From JBJXHC01 sp046160825 (lineage in GTDB: Bacteria > Bacteroidota > Ignavibacteria > UBA10030 > UBA6906), in assembly GCA_046160825.1 (NCBI GenBank), contig JBJXHC010000130.1, positions 1-58,144 on the forward strand: a DNA stretch of 58,144 nt, read 5' to 3'. The position numbers and the translations under genes were made by a program. The notes beneath the pieces are model-generated. The model saw only the letters and a list, made by a program, of their open reading frames with translations. It searched no databases and was not told the origin of the DNA. Positions 34,198 to 42,675 of the stretch are shown here, in pieces; position 1 is the stretch's first letter; the number at the start of each line of letters is the position of its first letter.

Positions 34198-34539
34198 ATG
34201 GACAAGATCAAGTTGGTAGACGCAACGCAAATGAAGACCGGACTTCCGGCGTTTTCACCGGGAGACACGCTCAATATTCACTTGCGTGTTATCGAGGGAG
34301 ATAAGGAGCGCATCCAGCAGTTCCAGGGTGTGGTCATTGGCAAGCACGGCTCGGGCATGAGTGCAACATTCACTGTGCGCAAGGTGTCGGACGGTGTTGG
34401 CGTTGAGCGTATCTTCCCCCTTCATTCTCCACGCATAGCGAAAATTGACAAGGTGAAGTCGGGTTCCGTCCGTCGCGCAAAGCTGTATTACCTGCGTGAT
34501 CTTGCCAGCAAGGCAATTCGCCAGAAGACAAACGCATAA
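34198..34539 (+). CDS. rplS: 50S ribosomal protein L19
   Basis: The 113-residue protein shows FSPGDTLNIHLRVIEGDKERIQQFQGVVIGKHGSGMSATFTVRKVSDGVGVERIFPLHSP, a full L19 pattern, and ends with KLYYLRDLASKAIRQK. L19 sits at the 30S-50S interface. The ATG at 34198 follows GGGAGA; the frame is open further upstream but only as a shadow of trmD. It is the last gene of the operon before a terminator. Confidence 0.98.
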   Translation: MDKIKLVDATQMKTGLPAFSPGDTLNIHLRVIEGDKERIQQFQGVVIGKHGSGMSATFTVRKVSDGVGVERIFPLHSPRIAKIDKVKSGSVRRAKLYYLRDLASKAIRQKTNA

Positions 34540-34590
34540 ACACGCGTTCCCGTTTTCTCGAACAAGAACTGACGCCGGACAAATCTTTCT

Positions 34591-34640
34591 GAGCCGTTTA
34601 CTCCGTCGCTGTATTCGGAGGGACGGCTCATTCTTTCATT
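34591..34640 (+). terminator. Rho-independent terminator after rplS
   Basis: GAGCCGT (34591-34597) pairs with ACGGCTC (34623-34629), and inside it CTCCG (34601-34605) pairs with CGGAG (34616-34620), leaving a loop of ten bases. The T-rich tail ATTCTTTCATT follows. The hairpin ends ten bases before the start of the next gene, so it could also act as a leader element of that gene. Confidence 0.75.
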
Positions 34641-34649
34641 AGAACCCCT

Positions 34650-35465
34650 GTGGCAAAACTCATCGGTATTCACAACGATCTCTATTGCAGACGGATTGTC
34701 CACGCCATTCAGCAAGTGGGACAGTTTGCTGTACAGCTCGACATTCCAGCCCGCAACGCCATCAATTTGCGCCAGCGGGATCTCACCGCTGCGTTCATTA
34801 CGCCAATCGACTACGCCAAGGACAGCTCGGACTACGTCATACTCAGGAAAGTCTTGTTGCACTCCACCGGGATTACCGATACGATCACGCTGCATTTCAG
34901 AGACGGCCTCCGCGATGTCGGCACAATCGCCATTGATCCATCATCCTCTGCGGAGATCGTGCTTGCGCGCATCATTCTCGCGGAGGAGTTTGAGATTGAA
35001 CCGAAGTTTGTTCCTGCCGTCGGCACGTTACATGAAAAACTTCAGAAGGCTGATGCCGCTCTTCTTATCGGCGATGCTTCGTTGCACGCGGCACACCGGC
35101 ACGAGAACAGGCTGGATCTTGTCGATGCGTGGTTCGACATGACCGGCCTTCCCTACGTTCACGGTTGCTGGTGTTTCAGGGAGGGGGAGCTAACGGATGA
35201 AGAGATTGTGTTGCTTCAAGAGAGCACATCTTCTCCAGGCGAGGCACTTGCCGGGACCCCGTTACCGGAGGGCATTTCGCCGGAACAGGCGGAGGAATAC
35301 ATGGAAAAATTCGATGTTAACAGTACGAACGAGGCGCTTTACGGTCTTCAAGAGTTTCTCCGGTTCGCGTACTTCCACGGCGTCATTCCGGACGTTCCGG
35401 AAGTCACTCTCCACCCACCTTCGCTGCTGGACGACATTCCGGGAACGGACATCTCTCCCAACTGA
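34650..35465 (+). CDS. MqnA-like protein (menaquinone biosynthesis, futalosine pathway family)
   Basis: The 271-residue protein has the two-lobe layout of the MqnA/MqnD family: a first lobe with DLTAAFITPIDYAKDSSDYVIL and ITLHFRDGLRDVGTIAIDPSSSAEIVLARIIL, then ADAALLIGDASLHA and VDAWFDMTGLPYVHGCW, matching the LIGDxAL and W...TGLPFV motifs of MqnA. MqnA dehydrates chorismate to 3-enolpyruvylbenzoate, first step of the futalosine route. Similarity at the N-terminus is weak, and a Pro/Glu-rich tail of about 70 residues is extra, so it may be a divergent paralogue. The start is GTG. No other mqn genes are near. Confidence 0.6.
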   Translation: MAKLIGIHNDLYCRRIVHAIQQVGQFAVQLDIPARNAINLRQRDLTAAFITPIDYAKDSSDYVILRKVLLHSTGITDTITLHFRDGLRDVGTIAIDPSSSAEIVLARIILAEEFEIEPKFVPAVGTLHEKLQKADAALLIGDASLHAAHRHENRLDLVDAWFDMTGLPYVHGCWCFREGELTDEEIVLLQESTSSPGEALAGTPLPEGISPEQAEEYMEKFDVNSTNEALYGLQEFLRFAYFHGVIPDVPEVTLHPPSLLDDIPGTDISPN

Positions 35466-35481
35466 ACACTTCAAGGTTTCA

Positions 35482-35510
35482 TTGAAACTTTATCCAAAGA
35501 TGGGTAGATT
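35482..35510 (+). promoter_or_regulatory. Promoter of recN
   Basis: TTGAAA (35482-35487) and TAGATT (35505-35510) are separated by 17 bases. Transcription would begin near 35517, only 15 bases before the ATG, with no clear ribosome-binding sequence. No inverted repeat like a LexA site is visible around it. Confidence 0.6.
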
Positions 35511-35531
35511 GGTGCAATATTTTCCTATCCC

Positions 35532-37256
35532 ATGCTCAAGACTCTTTTCATCAGAAACTACGCGCTCATTGATGAGCTGACGTTGGCGTTCTCCGGCGGA
35601 CTCGTGATTATTACCGGTGAAACCGGTGCAGGCAAGTCCATTATCATTGACGCTCTTGGGCTCGTCCTCGGCACAAGGGCGAGCACCGATGAGATTCGCG
35701 CCGGAGCAGAGAAGGCAATCGTTGAAGGGACGTTCAGTACCACCGGCAACAAAGCACTCAAGCTTCTGTTCCAACAGCATGAACTTGAATTCGGCGACGA
35801 GTTGATTGTCCGGAGAGAAATTTCCGCACGGGGACAGAGCCGGTGTTTTATCAACGACTCTCCCGCCACACTTGCCATCCTCAAGGAAGTCGGAGAGCAT
35901 CTTGTGGATCTTCACGGACAGCATGAGCACCAATCCTTGTTGCGACCGCAGACGCATGTCGGTATGCTGGATGAGTTTGGCGGATTGGAGAAATGGCGGA
36001 GCGAGTATCGGATGGCGCTCGAAAAGTTCAAAGAGATTGCGACAGAGGTGAATGCGTTGAAGCGACGCGCGCAACACTTGGGCGAGAAGCTTGAACTGCA
36101 CGCATTCCAAATCAAAGAGATTGATGCGGTCAACCCGCAACCGGGAGAAGAAGACACTCTGGAATCGGAATTGCGCATTCTGGAGAACGCGGAAACGCTT
36201 CACGGTTCCACAACAAAGCTTTATGAATTGCTGTACGAAGGGGATCAGTCCGTACGCGACCAGCTTGTTCTTGTCCGGAATCTGCTGCATGATCTCGCCG
36301 CCATCGACAAGGAATTCGAGGGCGCCGTATCGGAAAGCGCTTCGGCTGAGGCTATCGTCGGCGAGTTGGCAAAGTTCATTCAACGTTACAACGGAACAAT
36401 CGAGTTCAATCCAGAGCGACTCGAAGCCATACGCCAGCGACTGGGACACCTCACACTGCTCAAGAAGAAATACGGCGGTTCGGTCGAAGCGATCATCGCG
36501 CACCGTGAACAGATCGGACGCGAGGTTTCGCTTGCGGAGAATTTCGAGGATCTCCTGAAAAAGCTTCACACGGAATTGGATGAACGGAGAGTGTTGTGTG
36601 CCACACTTGCCCGGCGACTGAGTGTGAAACGCCACGAGGTCGCCCGTAAATTGGAGAAAGCCATCGTTGTTGAGTTGGCCCAATTGGGTATTCCGTCCGC
36701 AACGTTTGCTGTCTCAATCCAACAACGTGAAGCAACCCAGTCAAACGGGAACGGTGAAGAAACGGCCATGTATTTTATGAGCGGTACGCAGCGCGTGGGA
36801 CTCGGACCGGAGGGATGTGATACTGTGGAGTTCCATATCTCCACGAACCGTGGAGAGGAACCGAAGCCTCTGGCGCGGGTTGCCTCGGGCGGCGAGATCT
36901 CCCGCATCATGCTTGCGTTGAAGTCCATTCTGGCGGCATCTGACCGAACGCCTGTATTGATCTTCGATGAGATCGACTCCGGCGTCAGTGGCCGGATTGC
37001 GCAGACTGTTGGCATGAGCATGAAAGCTCTCTCCGCTCACCACCAGGTTATTGCCATCACACATCTACCGCAGATTGCCGGTCTCGCCGATGCGCATTTC
37101 GTGGTGAAGAAAACCGAGGACGGCAAGCGGGCGCGGACAACCATGCAATTGCTCTCTCCCGACGAGCGCATCCACGAAGTCGCCAAGCTGATGAGCGGTG
37201 CGCAAGTAACAGAGGCGGGATTGGCTGGTGCAAAAGAATTGATGGGAGTGAGATGA
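35532..37256 (+). CDS. recN: DNA repair protein RecN
   Basis: RecN is an SMC-like ATPase that acts early in double-strand break repair. The 574-residue product begins MLKTLFIRNYALIDELTLAFSGG in pattern, with Walker A GETGAGKS (residues 29-36), HGQHEHQSLL (the Q-loop-like motif), a long coiled-coil centre, the signature RVASGGEISRIMLALK and Walker B LIFDEIDSGVSG. The C-terminal ITHLPQIAGLADAHFVVKK is standard. It has its own promoter. Thirty bases after it begins an AT-rich islet of three small genes. Confidence 0.96.
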   Translation: MLKTLFIRNYALIDELTLAFSGGLVIITGETGAGKSIIIDALGLVLGTRASTDEIRAGAEKAIVEGTFSTTGNKALKLLFQQHELEFGDELIVRREISARGQSRCFINDSPATLAILKEVGEHLVDLHGQHEHQSLLRPQTHVGMLDEFGGLEKWRSEYRMALEKFKEIATEVNALKRRAQHLGEKLELHAFQIKEIDAVNPQPGEEDTLESELRILENAETLHGSTTKLYELLYEGDQSVRDQLVLVRNLLHDLAAIDKEFEGAVSESASAEAIVGELAKFIQRYNGTIEFNPERLEAIRQRLGHLTLLKKKYGGSVEAIIAHREQIGREVSLAENFEDLLKKLHTELDERRVLCATLARRLSVKRHEVARKLEKAIVVELAQLGIPSATFAVSIQQREATQSNGNGEETAMYFMSGTQRVGLGPEGCDTVEFHISTNRGEEPKPLARVASGGEISRIMLALKSILAASDRTPVLIFDEIDSGVSGRIAQTVGMSMKALSAHHQVIAITHLPQIAGLADAHFVVKKTEDGKRARTTMQLLSPDERIHEVAKLMSGAQVTEAGLAGAKELMGVR

Positions 37257-37285
37257 AGTGAGAACTAAAGAGGAGTAATGGAGAG

Positions 37286-37504
37286 ATGAAAACATTTCAG
37301 GTCTTCTTGACAAGAGACTACGTTGTGGACGTTGTTGCCAACAATAGAGAAGAAGCCGCCGCGTGCGCAGAGTTCTTTGTCTCCGGTGGGGTGGATAGTT
37401 CGACAGAGGAGGAACAAGAGCACTATAGCTTCAAGATACAGCGCATCAAACCGGTTGTGAATGAAGCTTTTGAGATTCATGAAATTGTGAACGATGGCAA
37501 CTAG
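37286..37504 (+). CDS. Small protein of unknown function, first gene of the islet
   Basis: The 72-residue protein is acidic, with a beta-beta-alpha start (KTFQVFLTRDYVVDVVANNREEAAACAEFFV) and an EEEQEH acidic patch. The form (strand, strand, then NREEA helix) recalls small DpnD/PcfM-like accessory proteins that occur beside restriction or plasmid genes, but no certain family match can be claimed. A GGAGAG ribosome site stands before the ATG. Its last eleven bases overlap the nuclease-like gene, so the two are coupled. Confidence 0.6.
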   Translation: MKTFQVFLTRDYVVDVVANNREEAAACAEFFVSGGVDSSTEEEQEHYSFKIQRIKPVVNEAFEIHEIVNDGN

Positions 37505-38417
37505 ACCATCCAATTCAGATAAGTTACTTGAAGGATTTCTGGATCGTGCGAAGCGCATTTCACCAGACATCGAACTCATTAAGGTTCTAAAGTCCAGAAC
37601 CTACCGCATCGGGAACGCCAATATACTGATTCGCACGGCTTCAGAAGGCAACAAAACTTATTTCTTTGGTCTGAACTACATAAACGCCGAAGAGATTTAC
37701 AACTTGGAGAATAGCTTTTTTGCATTTATATGTGGCTCGGTAGATAAGGTGGTATTTCTCCCTGCAGATATTCTGATTAAGCTCCTCCCCGATATCAGCC
37801 ACGACCGTAACGGTGAATACAAGATAAACTTCAACAAGGATTGCAACCTCGCTTTGAAAGGTCGTGGAAACACTTTTGATTGTAGTGGCTACTTAAATAC
37901 TTGGGGCGGTGTTCTGTCTGCCGAGAATCGCTCTCAGGGTGGGGTCAGTGCTGATGAGAGTCTTCACAATGTTATCCAAGGGAGACTCATCGAAATTGGA
38001 AACATAAGGGGGTACCAAACTTACTCCCCAGACAAATCGAAGAAATTCAACAAAAAACAGCTTCAAGAAATAACATCTTTGAAGTCTTGCCCGGAGCTTC
38101 AGTGGGCAGATCACAGTTCTCTCAGGAATATTGATGTTATCTGGTTTAGAGAAGTAAACAAGGGATACTACCCAGAGTATGCTTTCGAAGTTGAATTGTC
38201 GACGGGCGTTTGGTCTGGATTTGGAAGGCTCGCGTCGCTAAGAGAATACAATACCAGATTCTATATAGTTACCAACGAAGAGAAACGTTTCGCTCAAGTA
38301 GCGAGTAGCTTCCATGAATATAAAAGCAGATACATAAATATTGAACCGGAAAAGGTTGGCCTGCTCTATTCGGCAGAGAAAAATTTGATCAGGATGAGAG
38401 AAGAGTTCAATCTTTAG
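37494..38417 (+). CDS. Nuclease-like protein with D...FEVE core (PD-(D/E)xK-type candidate)
   Basis: The 307-residue soluble protein has an N-terminal part with YFFGLNYINAEEIYNLENSFFAFICGS and VVFLPADILIKLLPD, then a segment SLHNVIQGRLIEIGNIRGYQTYSPDKSKKF, and a C-terminal core NIDVIWF (D214) ... YAFEVELSTG (E232, E234) ... TRFYIVTNEEKRF. This D-x17-ExE pattern is a nuclease-like core and is the same arrangement seen at the end of the 833-residue methyltransferase at 8815. The base composition is clearly more AT-rich than that of recN and cysS, suggesting transfer. There is no methyltransferase beside it. Restriction, toxin or decoy activity is inference. Confidence 0.6.
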   Translation: MATRPSNSDKLLEGFLDRAKRISPDIELIKVLKSRTYRIGNANILIRTASEGNKTYFFGLNYINAEEIYNLENSFFAFICGSVDKVVFLPADILIKLLPDISHDRNGEYKINFNKDCNLALKGRGNTFDCSGYLNTWGGVLSAENRSQGGVSADESLHNVIQGRLIEIGNIRGYQTYSPDKSKKFNKKQLQEITSLKSCPELQWADHSSLRNIDVIWFREVNKGYYPEYAFEVELSTGVWSGFGRLASLREYNTRFYIVTNEEKRFAQVASSFHEYKSRYINIEPEKVGLLYSAEKNLIRMREEFNL

Positions 38418-38428
38418 AGGAGGATAGA

Positions 38429-38611
38429 TTGGCCATTGAAGAAGATGAGGTGATGTTCTCCATAACAAAGAGCTTCGTTCAGGCGGTCGCTCAGGAGAAA
38501 CTAGGGCGTGAGCTTTCGGCAGACGAGTTAGAAACTGTAAAGAACGGCTTGGATTCAGGCTTGTTTTTTGACTTAGAAACCGTTCTCGATAGTGCTTTCG
38601 AGGAACTATGA
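38429..38611 (+). CDS. Small acidic helical protein, third gene of the islet
   Basis: The 60-residue product is highly acidic and helical (EEDEVMFSITKSFVQAVAQEKLGRELSADELETVKNGLDSG in segments, ending LDSAFEEL). A perfect GGAGG lies just ahead of the TTG start, so translation is well supported. Proteins of this shape occur as partners or inhibitors near nucleases and toxins, but no family is recognised. It follows the nuclease-like gene after eleven bases and is the last gene before cysS. Confidence 0.55.
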   Translation: MAIEEDEVMFSITKSFVQAVAQEKLGRELSADELETVKNGLDSGLFFDLETVLDSAFEEL

Positions 38612-38642
38612 TGATTCCATTTCAAACAATCCTTTTGTGAGC

Positions 38643-40085
38643 ATGTTCGTTCATAACACCCTCACCCGCAAGAAGGAAGAATTCCAGCCGCTGACTCCCG
38701 GCTTCGTCCGCATGTACGTCTGCGGACCGACGGTTTATGGCCACTCGCATCTTGGTCATGCCAAGAGCTACGTCTCGTTTGATGTGATCGTGCGGTATCT
38801 TCGTTACTCCGGCTACAAGGTGCTGTACGTTCAGAACATCACGGATGTTGGACATCTTCTCGGCGAGACGAACGAAGGCGAAGACCGATTATTGAAGCAG
38901 GGAAAGATCGAGCAGAAGCATCCGATGGAAATCGCAGAGGCGTACACGCGCAGCTACTTCGAAGACATGGATGCGTTAAACGTTGTTCGTCCGGATATCT
39001 CGCCTCGCGCAACAGGCCACATCACGGAACAGATCGAGATTATCTCGACACTCATCGGCAAGGGCATGGCGTACGAATCCAACGGCTCCGTCTACTTTGA
39101 TGTGAGCAAGTTTGTCGGTTACGGGAAACTCTCGGGCCGCACGGTTGATGAGTTGGAAGCCGGTGCCCGCGTCGAAGTAAAAGCGGAGAAACGTCATCCC
39201 GCGGATTTTGCATTATGGAAGAAGGCCGAGCCGGAACACATTATGCGTTGGCCGAGTCCGTGGGGCGTGGGATTTCCCGGCTGGCATGTTGAGTGCTCTG
39301 CAATGTCCATGAAGTATTTGGGAGAGAGTTTTGATATCCACGGCGGCGGGTTGGAGAATCAGTTCCCTCACCATGAATGCGAGATTGCACAGAGCGAAGC
39401 CGCAACGGGCAAGCAGTTTGTGAAGTACTGGCTCCATAATAATATGGTAACGGTCAACGGCCAGAAAATGGGGAAGTCGCTCGGCAACTTCACAACACTG
39501 AAGGACGCATTCAAGAAATGGCGACCCGAGGTGGTCAGGTTTTTTATTCTTCAAAGCCATTATCGCAGCACACTCGACTTCAGCAACGAGGCAATTGACG
39601 GCGCTGCCAAAGGTCTCGAACGGCTGACGAACACGTTGCGGTTGATCAAAGAGCGTAAGGCCGCCGCAAGTGCTGATGCTACCGTTGGGATCAATCTGGC
39701 TGAATACAGATCGAAGTTTCTGGCCGCCATGGACGATGATTTCAATACACCTCAAGCAGTTGCCGTGCTATTCGATCTGAGTCGCGAGGTGAATCAATCC
39801 CTTGCTTCAGGTTCCGCCGTGAGCACTTCTTCGCTTGAAGGAGTCGAGGCGTTCTTTAGTGAAATGGGTGGAACGATTCTCGGTATCAGCTTTGGCGGCG
39901 GGAACGACGCGCCTTCAGCAGGAACAGAAGAAGGGCTTCTCGATCTTATCATCCAACTCCGGAAGGAAGTACGGGTACAAAAGCTCTGGTCGCTTTCCGA
40001 CAAGATTCGGGACGGACTTGCGCAACTCGGTATTGTCCTCGAAGACAAGAAAGACGGCACCACCACCTGGAAACGAACGTCATGA
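38643..40085 (+). CDS. cysS: Cysteinyl-tRNA synthetase
   Basis: The enzyme charges tRNA-Cys. The 480-residue product has the zinc cysteine in YVCGPTVYGHSHLGHA with the HIGH-like motif HLGH, GWHVECSAMS, the KMSKS-like KMGKSLGNF and the anticodon-binding helical end. The start at 38643 is chosen because family members begin FVHNTLTRKKEEF; a start at 38592 would add 17 unlikely residues and overlap the islet gene. The ribosome-binding sequence before this ATG is poor, as if the original leader were replaced when the islet entered. It overlaps the amidohydrolase gene by ATGA. Confidence 0.95.
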   Translation: MFVHNTLTRKKEEFQPLTPGFVRMYVCGPTVYGHSHLGHAKSYVSFDVIVRYLRYSGYKVLYVQNITDVGHLLGETNEGEDRLLKQGKIEQKHPMEIAEAYTRSYFEDMDALNVVRPDISPRATGHITEQIEIISTLIGKGMAYESNGSVYFDVSKFVGYGKLSGRTVDELEAGARVEVKAEKRHPADFALWKKAEPEHIMRWPSPWGVGFPGWHVECSAMSMKYLGESFDIHGGGLENQFPHHECEIAQSEAATGKQFVKYWLHNNMVTVNGQKMGKSLGNFTTLKDAFKKWRPEVVRFFILQSHYRSTLDFSNEAIDGAAKGLERLTNTLRLIKERKAAASADATVGINLAEYRSKFLAAMDDDFNTPQAVAVLFDLSREVNQSLASGSAVSTSSLEGVEAFFSEMGGTILGISFGGGNDAPSAGTEEGLLDLIIQLRKEVRVQKLWSLSDKIRDGLAQLGIVLEDKKDGTTTWKRTS

Positions 40086-41659
40086 GTGCGGCGAAGGGCG
40101 AATCCATAACGATCATCACCAATGGCCATGTTATTACCTGTGACGCGCAGGGACGCGGCGGTAGGCTCGATCTTTTGATCCGTGATGGTCGCATCATGGA
40201 AGTTTCGGACCGACCCGATCTTTTCTCCTCGCTTCATCCGTACGCCACCATTGTTGATGCTTCCGGCAAGCTGATTATCCCGGGATTCGTGAATGCGCAT
40301 TTTCATAGTGAAAGCATACTGCTGCGCGAACGTACCGCCGGATTGCACTTTTCGCTGTGGAAGCGCGACCTCCGTTTGCGCGAGGCATCCCAGAAACTTC
40401 TTTCCGAAGAAAGCTACGCCGACATCAGGTCGCTTTATCAAATAGCATACTTCAGTCATATGAAGTCGGGGACGACATGTGTCGGAGAGTTTCCCTTGCC
40501 GTTCAACGACAAGGCGTTCGTACAACTGCTACAGGCAATTGATCGCACCGACGTGAAGGCGGTGGTGGCGTTGCAGAATTGGGATCAAATCAGGCAGGCT
40601 AAGGAACTCGGCGCCGGAGCGGCGAGGTTTATGCTGAACCTCGGTAAGGAGGAAGACTTTACCGTCTACACATTCGATAATCTCTTGCGGGCTGCAAACG
40701 AACACAATCTTCCAACCGTTGCTCATGTTGCCGAGCAGCGCGAGGATGCGGAGATCATCAGAAAGAATTTCCAGAAGAATGTCCTGACGGTGCTGCGTGA
40801 ATACAATGCTCTGCAACAGACCTCGCTCGCTGTTCATCTCAACCACATCACCGATGCTGAAGTTGACGCGGCAGTAGAAGCCGGTCTCTCCGTTGCCATC
40901 AGTCCATACTCCTCGGCGCGCAAGCAGACGGGTTATCCATCGTTACGGGCGTTGATTTCGCGCGGCGTCCCCTGCTGCCTCTCAACGGACTGGGAAAACA
41001 CGGACATGTTGACGGAAATGCAATTCCTTCATCAACTGCCACTCGTTCTCCCATCAATGCAACATATTGCACCGTTGGATATTCTGCGGATGGCGACTAT
41101 CAATGGAGCTGTGGCGTTGGGCGTAGGTAGCGAGACCGGTTCGATTGAAGCGGGCAAGAAAGCCGACCTGACCTTCTTCTCGTTGCGTGACGTTCGCATT
41201 CCTCCGGTAGATGCACATGCAACGACCACCGATCTGGCCGAGCTTCTTCTCGATGACATTTCCAGCCGCAACATTTCCGACGTGATGATCGATGGAGAGT
41301 TCTATCTTTCCAATCATCATCTCATGACCATTGATGAAGAGGAATTGATCGAGGATCGTCGAGTACTTCATTCAAAGTTCTTTCCTTCATCAAAAATGCG
41401 CGCTTCGCGTATCGAAGAAGATACGACACGCCCAAGGATCATCCCATTCGTTCTGGAGTTAAAGAAACCCGGTATCCCGTTGGAAGGATTTGAAGAGGGA
41501 TTTTCCGTTCTCAACACCGCGCCCCCGCCTCAATCACGGTCATCTGAGCCGGAACAACGCGAACCCATGCCCCGGCGTGTCCCCGAGAGCAGCGCCTCGG
41601 GAAAGCCGCAACTTCCCAAGGACGTGAAGAAAGTTTTCGGTGAGGACGACGAGTTCTGA
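40082..41659 (+). CDS. Amidohydrolase (MTA/SAH deaminase or TRZ/ATZ family)
   Basis: The 525-residue protein has the metal motif NAHFHSE (HxH), a central PTVAHVAEQRED with a histidine ligand, VHLNHITDAEVD and the catalytic aspartate in CCLSTDWENTD, the pattern of the TRZ/ATZ/MTA-SAH deaminase group. It should deaminate or hydrolyse an amino-heterocycle; which one is not clear. A disordered tail of about 80 residues after residue 440 (Pro/Glu/Arg-rich, ending KKVFGEDDEF) is not part of the family. It is coupled to cysS by a four-base overlap. Confidence 0.82.
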   Translation: MSAAKGESITIITNGHVITCDAQGRGGRLDLLIRDGRIMEVSDRPDLFSSLHPYATIVDASGKLIIPGFVNAHFHSESILLRERTAGLHFSLWKRDLRLREASQKLLSEESYADIRSLYQIAYFSHMKSGTTCVGEFPLPFNDKAFVQLLQAIDRTDVKAVVALQNWDQIRQAKELGAGAARFMLNLGKEEDFTVYTFDNLLRAANEHNLPTVAHVAEQREDAEIIRKNFQKNVLTVLREYNALQQTSLAVHLNHITDAEVDAAVEAGLSVAISPYSSARKQTGYPSLRALISRGVPCCLSTDWENTDMLTEMQFLHQLPLVLPSMQHIAPLDILRMATINGAVALGVGSETGSIEAGKKADLTFFSLRDVRIPPVDAHATTTDLAELLLDDISSRNISDVMIDGEFYLSNHHLMTIDEEELIEDRRVLHSKFFPSSKMRASRIEEDTTRPRIIPFVLELKKPGIPLEGFEEGFSVLNTAPPPQSRSSEPEQREPMPRRVPESSASGKPQLPKDVKKVFGEDDEF

Positions 41660-41673
41660 CCTTTTCCCGCAAC

Positions 41674-41702
41674 TTGAATCTCCCCCGTATCTTGTCTATA
41701 TT
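41674..41702 (+). promoter_or_regulatory. Promoter of the outer-membrane beta-barrel candidate
   Basis: TTGAAT (41674-41679) and TATATT (41697-41702) are separated by 17 bases. Transcription would begin near 41709, about 20 bases before the favoured GTG start at 41729. Confidence 0.6.
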
Positions 41703-41728
41703 TTTGGGAGACAATTGGAGATGTGTAC

Positions 41729-42499
41729 GTGACTCATAAGCTAACTATGGTGCTTGTTGCGATTACAGTCGCATGTGCTGAAGTGCTCGCGCAAGGCTCT
41801 GCCGGCACCGGCTCGAATATCGAACCTCGTTACGTTGTGGATGTTCCCACGGCGGGGATGTTGCCCAAGGCAAGCTTCGCAATGGACATGGATTTTTACC
41901 AGGAAGGCGGGGTGTTGTTTGGCCTCTCCGTCGGCGTGCTGGACCAACTGAGCATCGGGTTATCATATGGTGGTTCGCGTCTTCTCGGTGCAGACGAACC
42001 AATCATGAATGAGCTTCCGGGCGTTAACGTGAAAGTTCGTATCGTCGAGGAAGGCGAAGACTGGCCGGCGATTGCGCTGGGTTTTGATTCGCAAGGGAGG
42101 GATGGTTTTCTGAAGGACCTTGATCGCTACCAGATTAAGTCCCCGGGATTCTATGCCGCACTGAGCAGAAATTATTCGCTTCTCGGAAACCTGAGTGTCC
42201 ACGGCGGCATCAATTACAGTCTTGAGCGCGGAGATGATGATGAAGACGCGAACGTTTTTGCCGGTGTGGAGAAGTCGATTGGTTCCGTGTTCTCGTTGTT
42301 GATGGAGTACAATGTCGCCGCGAATGACAGTCACGCGAAGGCCGTCGGAAGAGGGAGAGGTTACCTGAACTTCGGGGCACGTTGGTCCGTTGGGGGCGGA
42401 TTCACACTCGGGTTCAATTTGAAGGATATTATTAAGAATGGGGGCGATATTTCAGTCGCAAATAGGACAGTCAGGCTGGAGTATATTCGCTTTTTTTAG
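41729..42499 (+). CDS. Probable outer-membrane beta-barrel protein
   Basis: The 256-residue protein has a signal peptide ending VLAQG and a mature part of alternating strands with glycines (FGLSVGVLDQLSIGLSYGG, GFYAALSRNYSLLGNLSVHGGINYSL) and a terminal aromatic residue (LEYIRFF), signs of an outer-membrane barrel. I prefer the GTG at 41729, eight bases after GGAG; the in-frame GTG at 41723 is too close. No family name can be given with confidence; it resembles YjbH-type barrels of unknown role. Confidence 0.65.
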   Translation: MTHKLTMVLVAITVACAEVLAQGSAGTGSNIEPRYVVDVPTAGMLPKASFAMDMDFYQEGGVLFGLSVGVLDQLSIGLSYGGSRLLGADEPIMNELPGVNVKVRIVEEGEDWPAIALGFDSQGRDGFLKDLDRYQIKSPGFYAALSRNYSLLGNLSVHGGINYSLERGDDDEDANVFAGVEKSIGSVFSLLMEYNVAANDSHAKAVGRGRGYLNFGARWSVGGGFTLGFNLKDIIKNGGDISVANRTVRLEYIRFF

Positions 42500-42513
42500 T
42501 GTTGTTATTTGTG

Positions 42514-42563
42514 AACGGGTCATTCATGGATGTCCATTAATATGCACAAAACTTGAACCCGTT
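42514..42563 (+). other. Inverted-repeat structure in the leader of the GR-rich lipoprotein gene
   Basis: AACGGGT (42514-42520) and ACCCGTT (42557-42563) could pair, and within them ATGGA and TCCAT (42526-42530, 42533-42537) form a small hairpin. The 176-base gap shows no promoter of the common form. A structured mRNA leader is possible; no riboswitch family is recognised. Confidence 0.25.
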
Positions 42564-42675
42564 GACTTGAATATGCCCAACGAAGGCCGTAAAGAGCGAA
42601 AAGCCACAACCGTTCGTGGCACTTGGATTGCAATGCAACAGGAAGCTACCTAGAGATTCACGAAAGGATCCGGCA

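Noticed and set aside
42514..42563. Riboswitch in the leader of the GR-rich lipoprotein gene
   Set aside because: Only a loose outer stem and one short hairpin can be drawn, and no known aptamer sequence is present.
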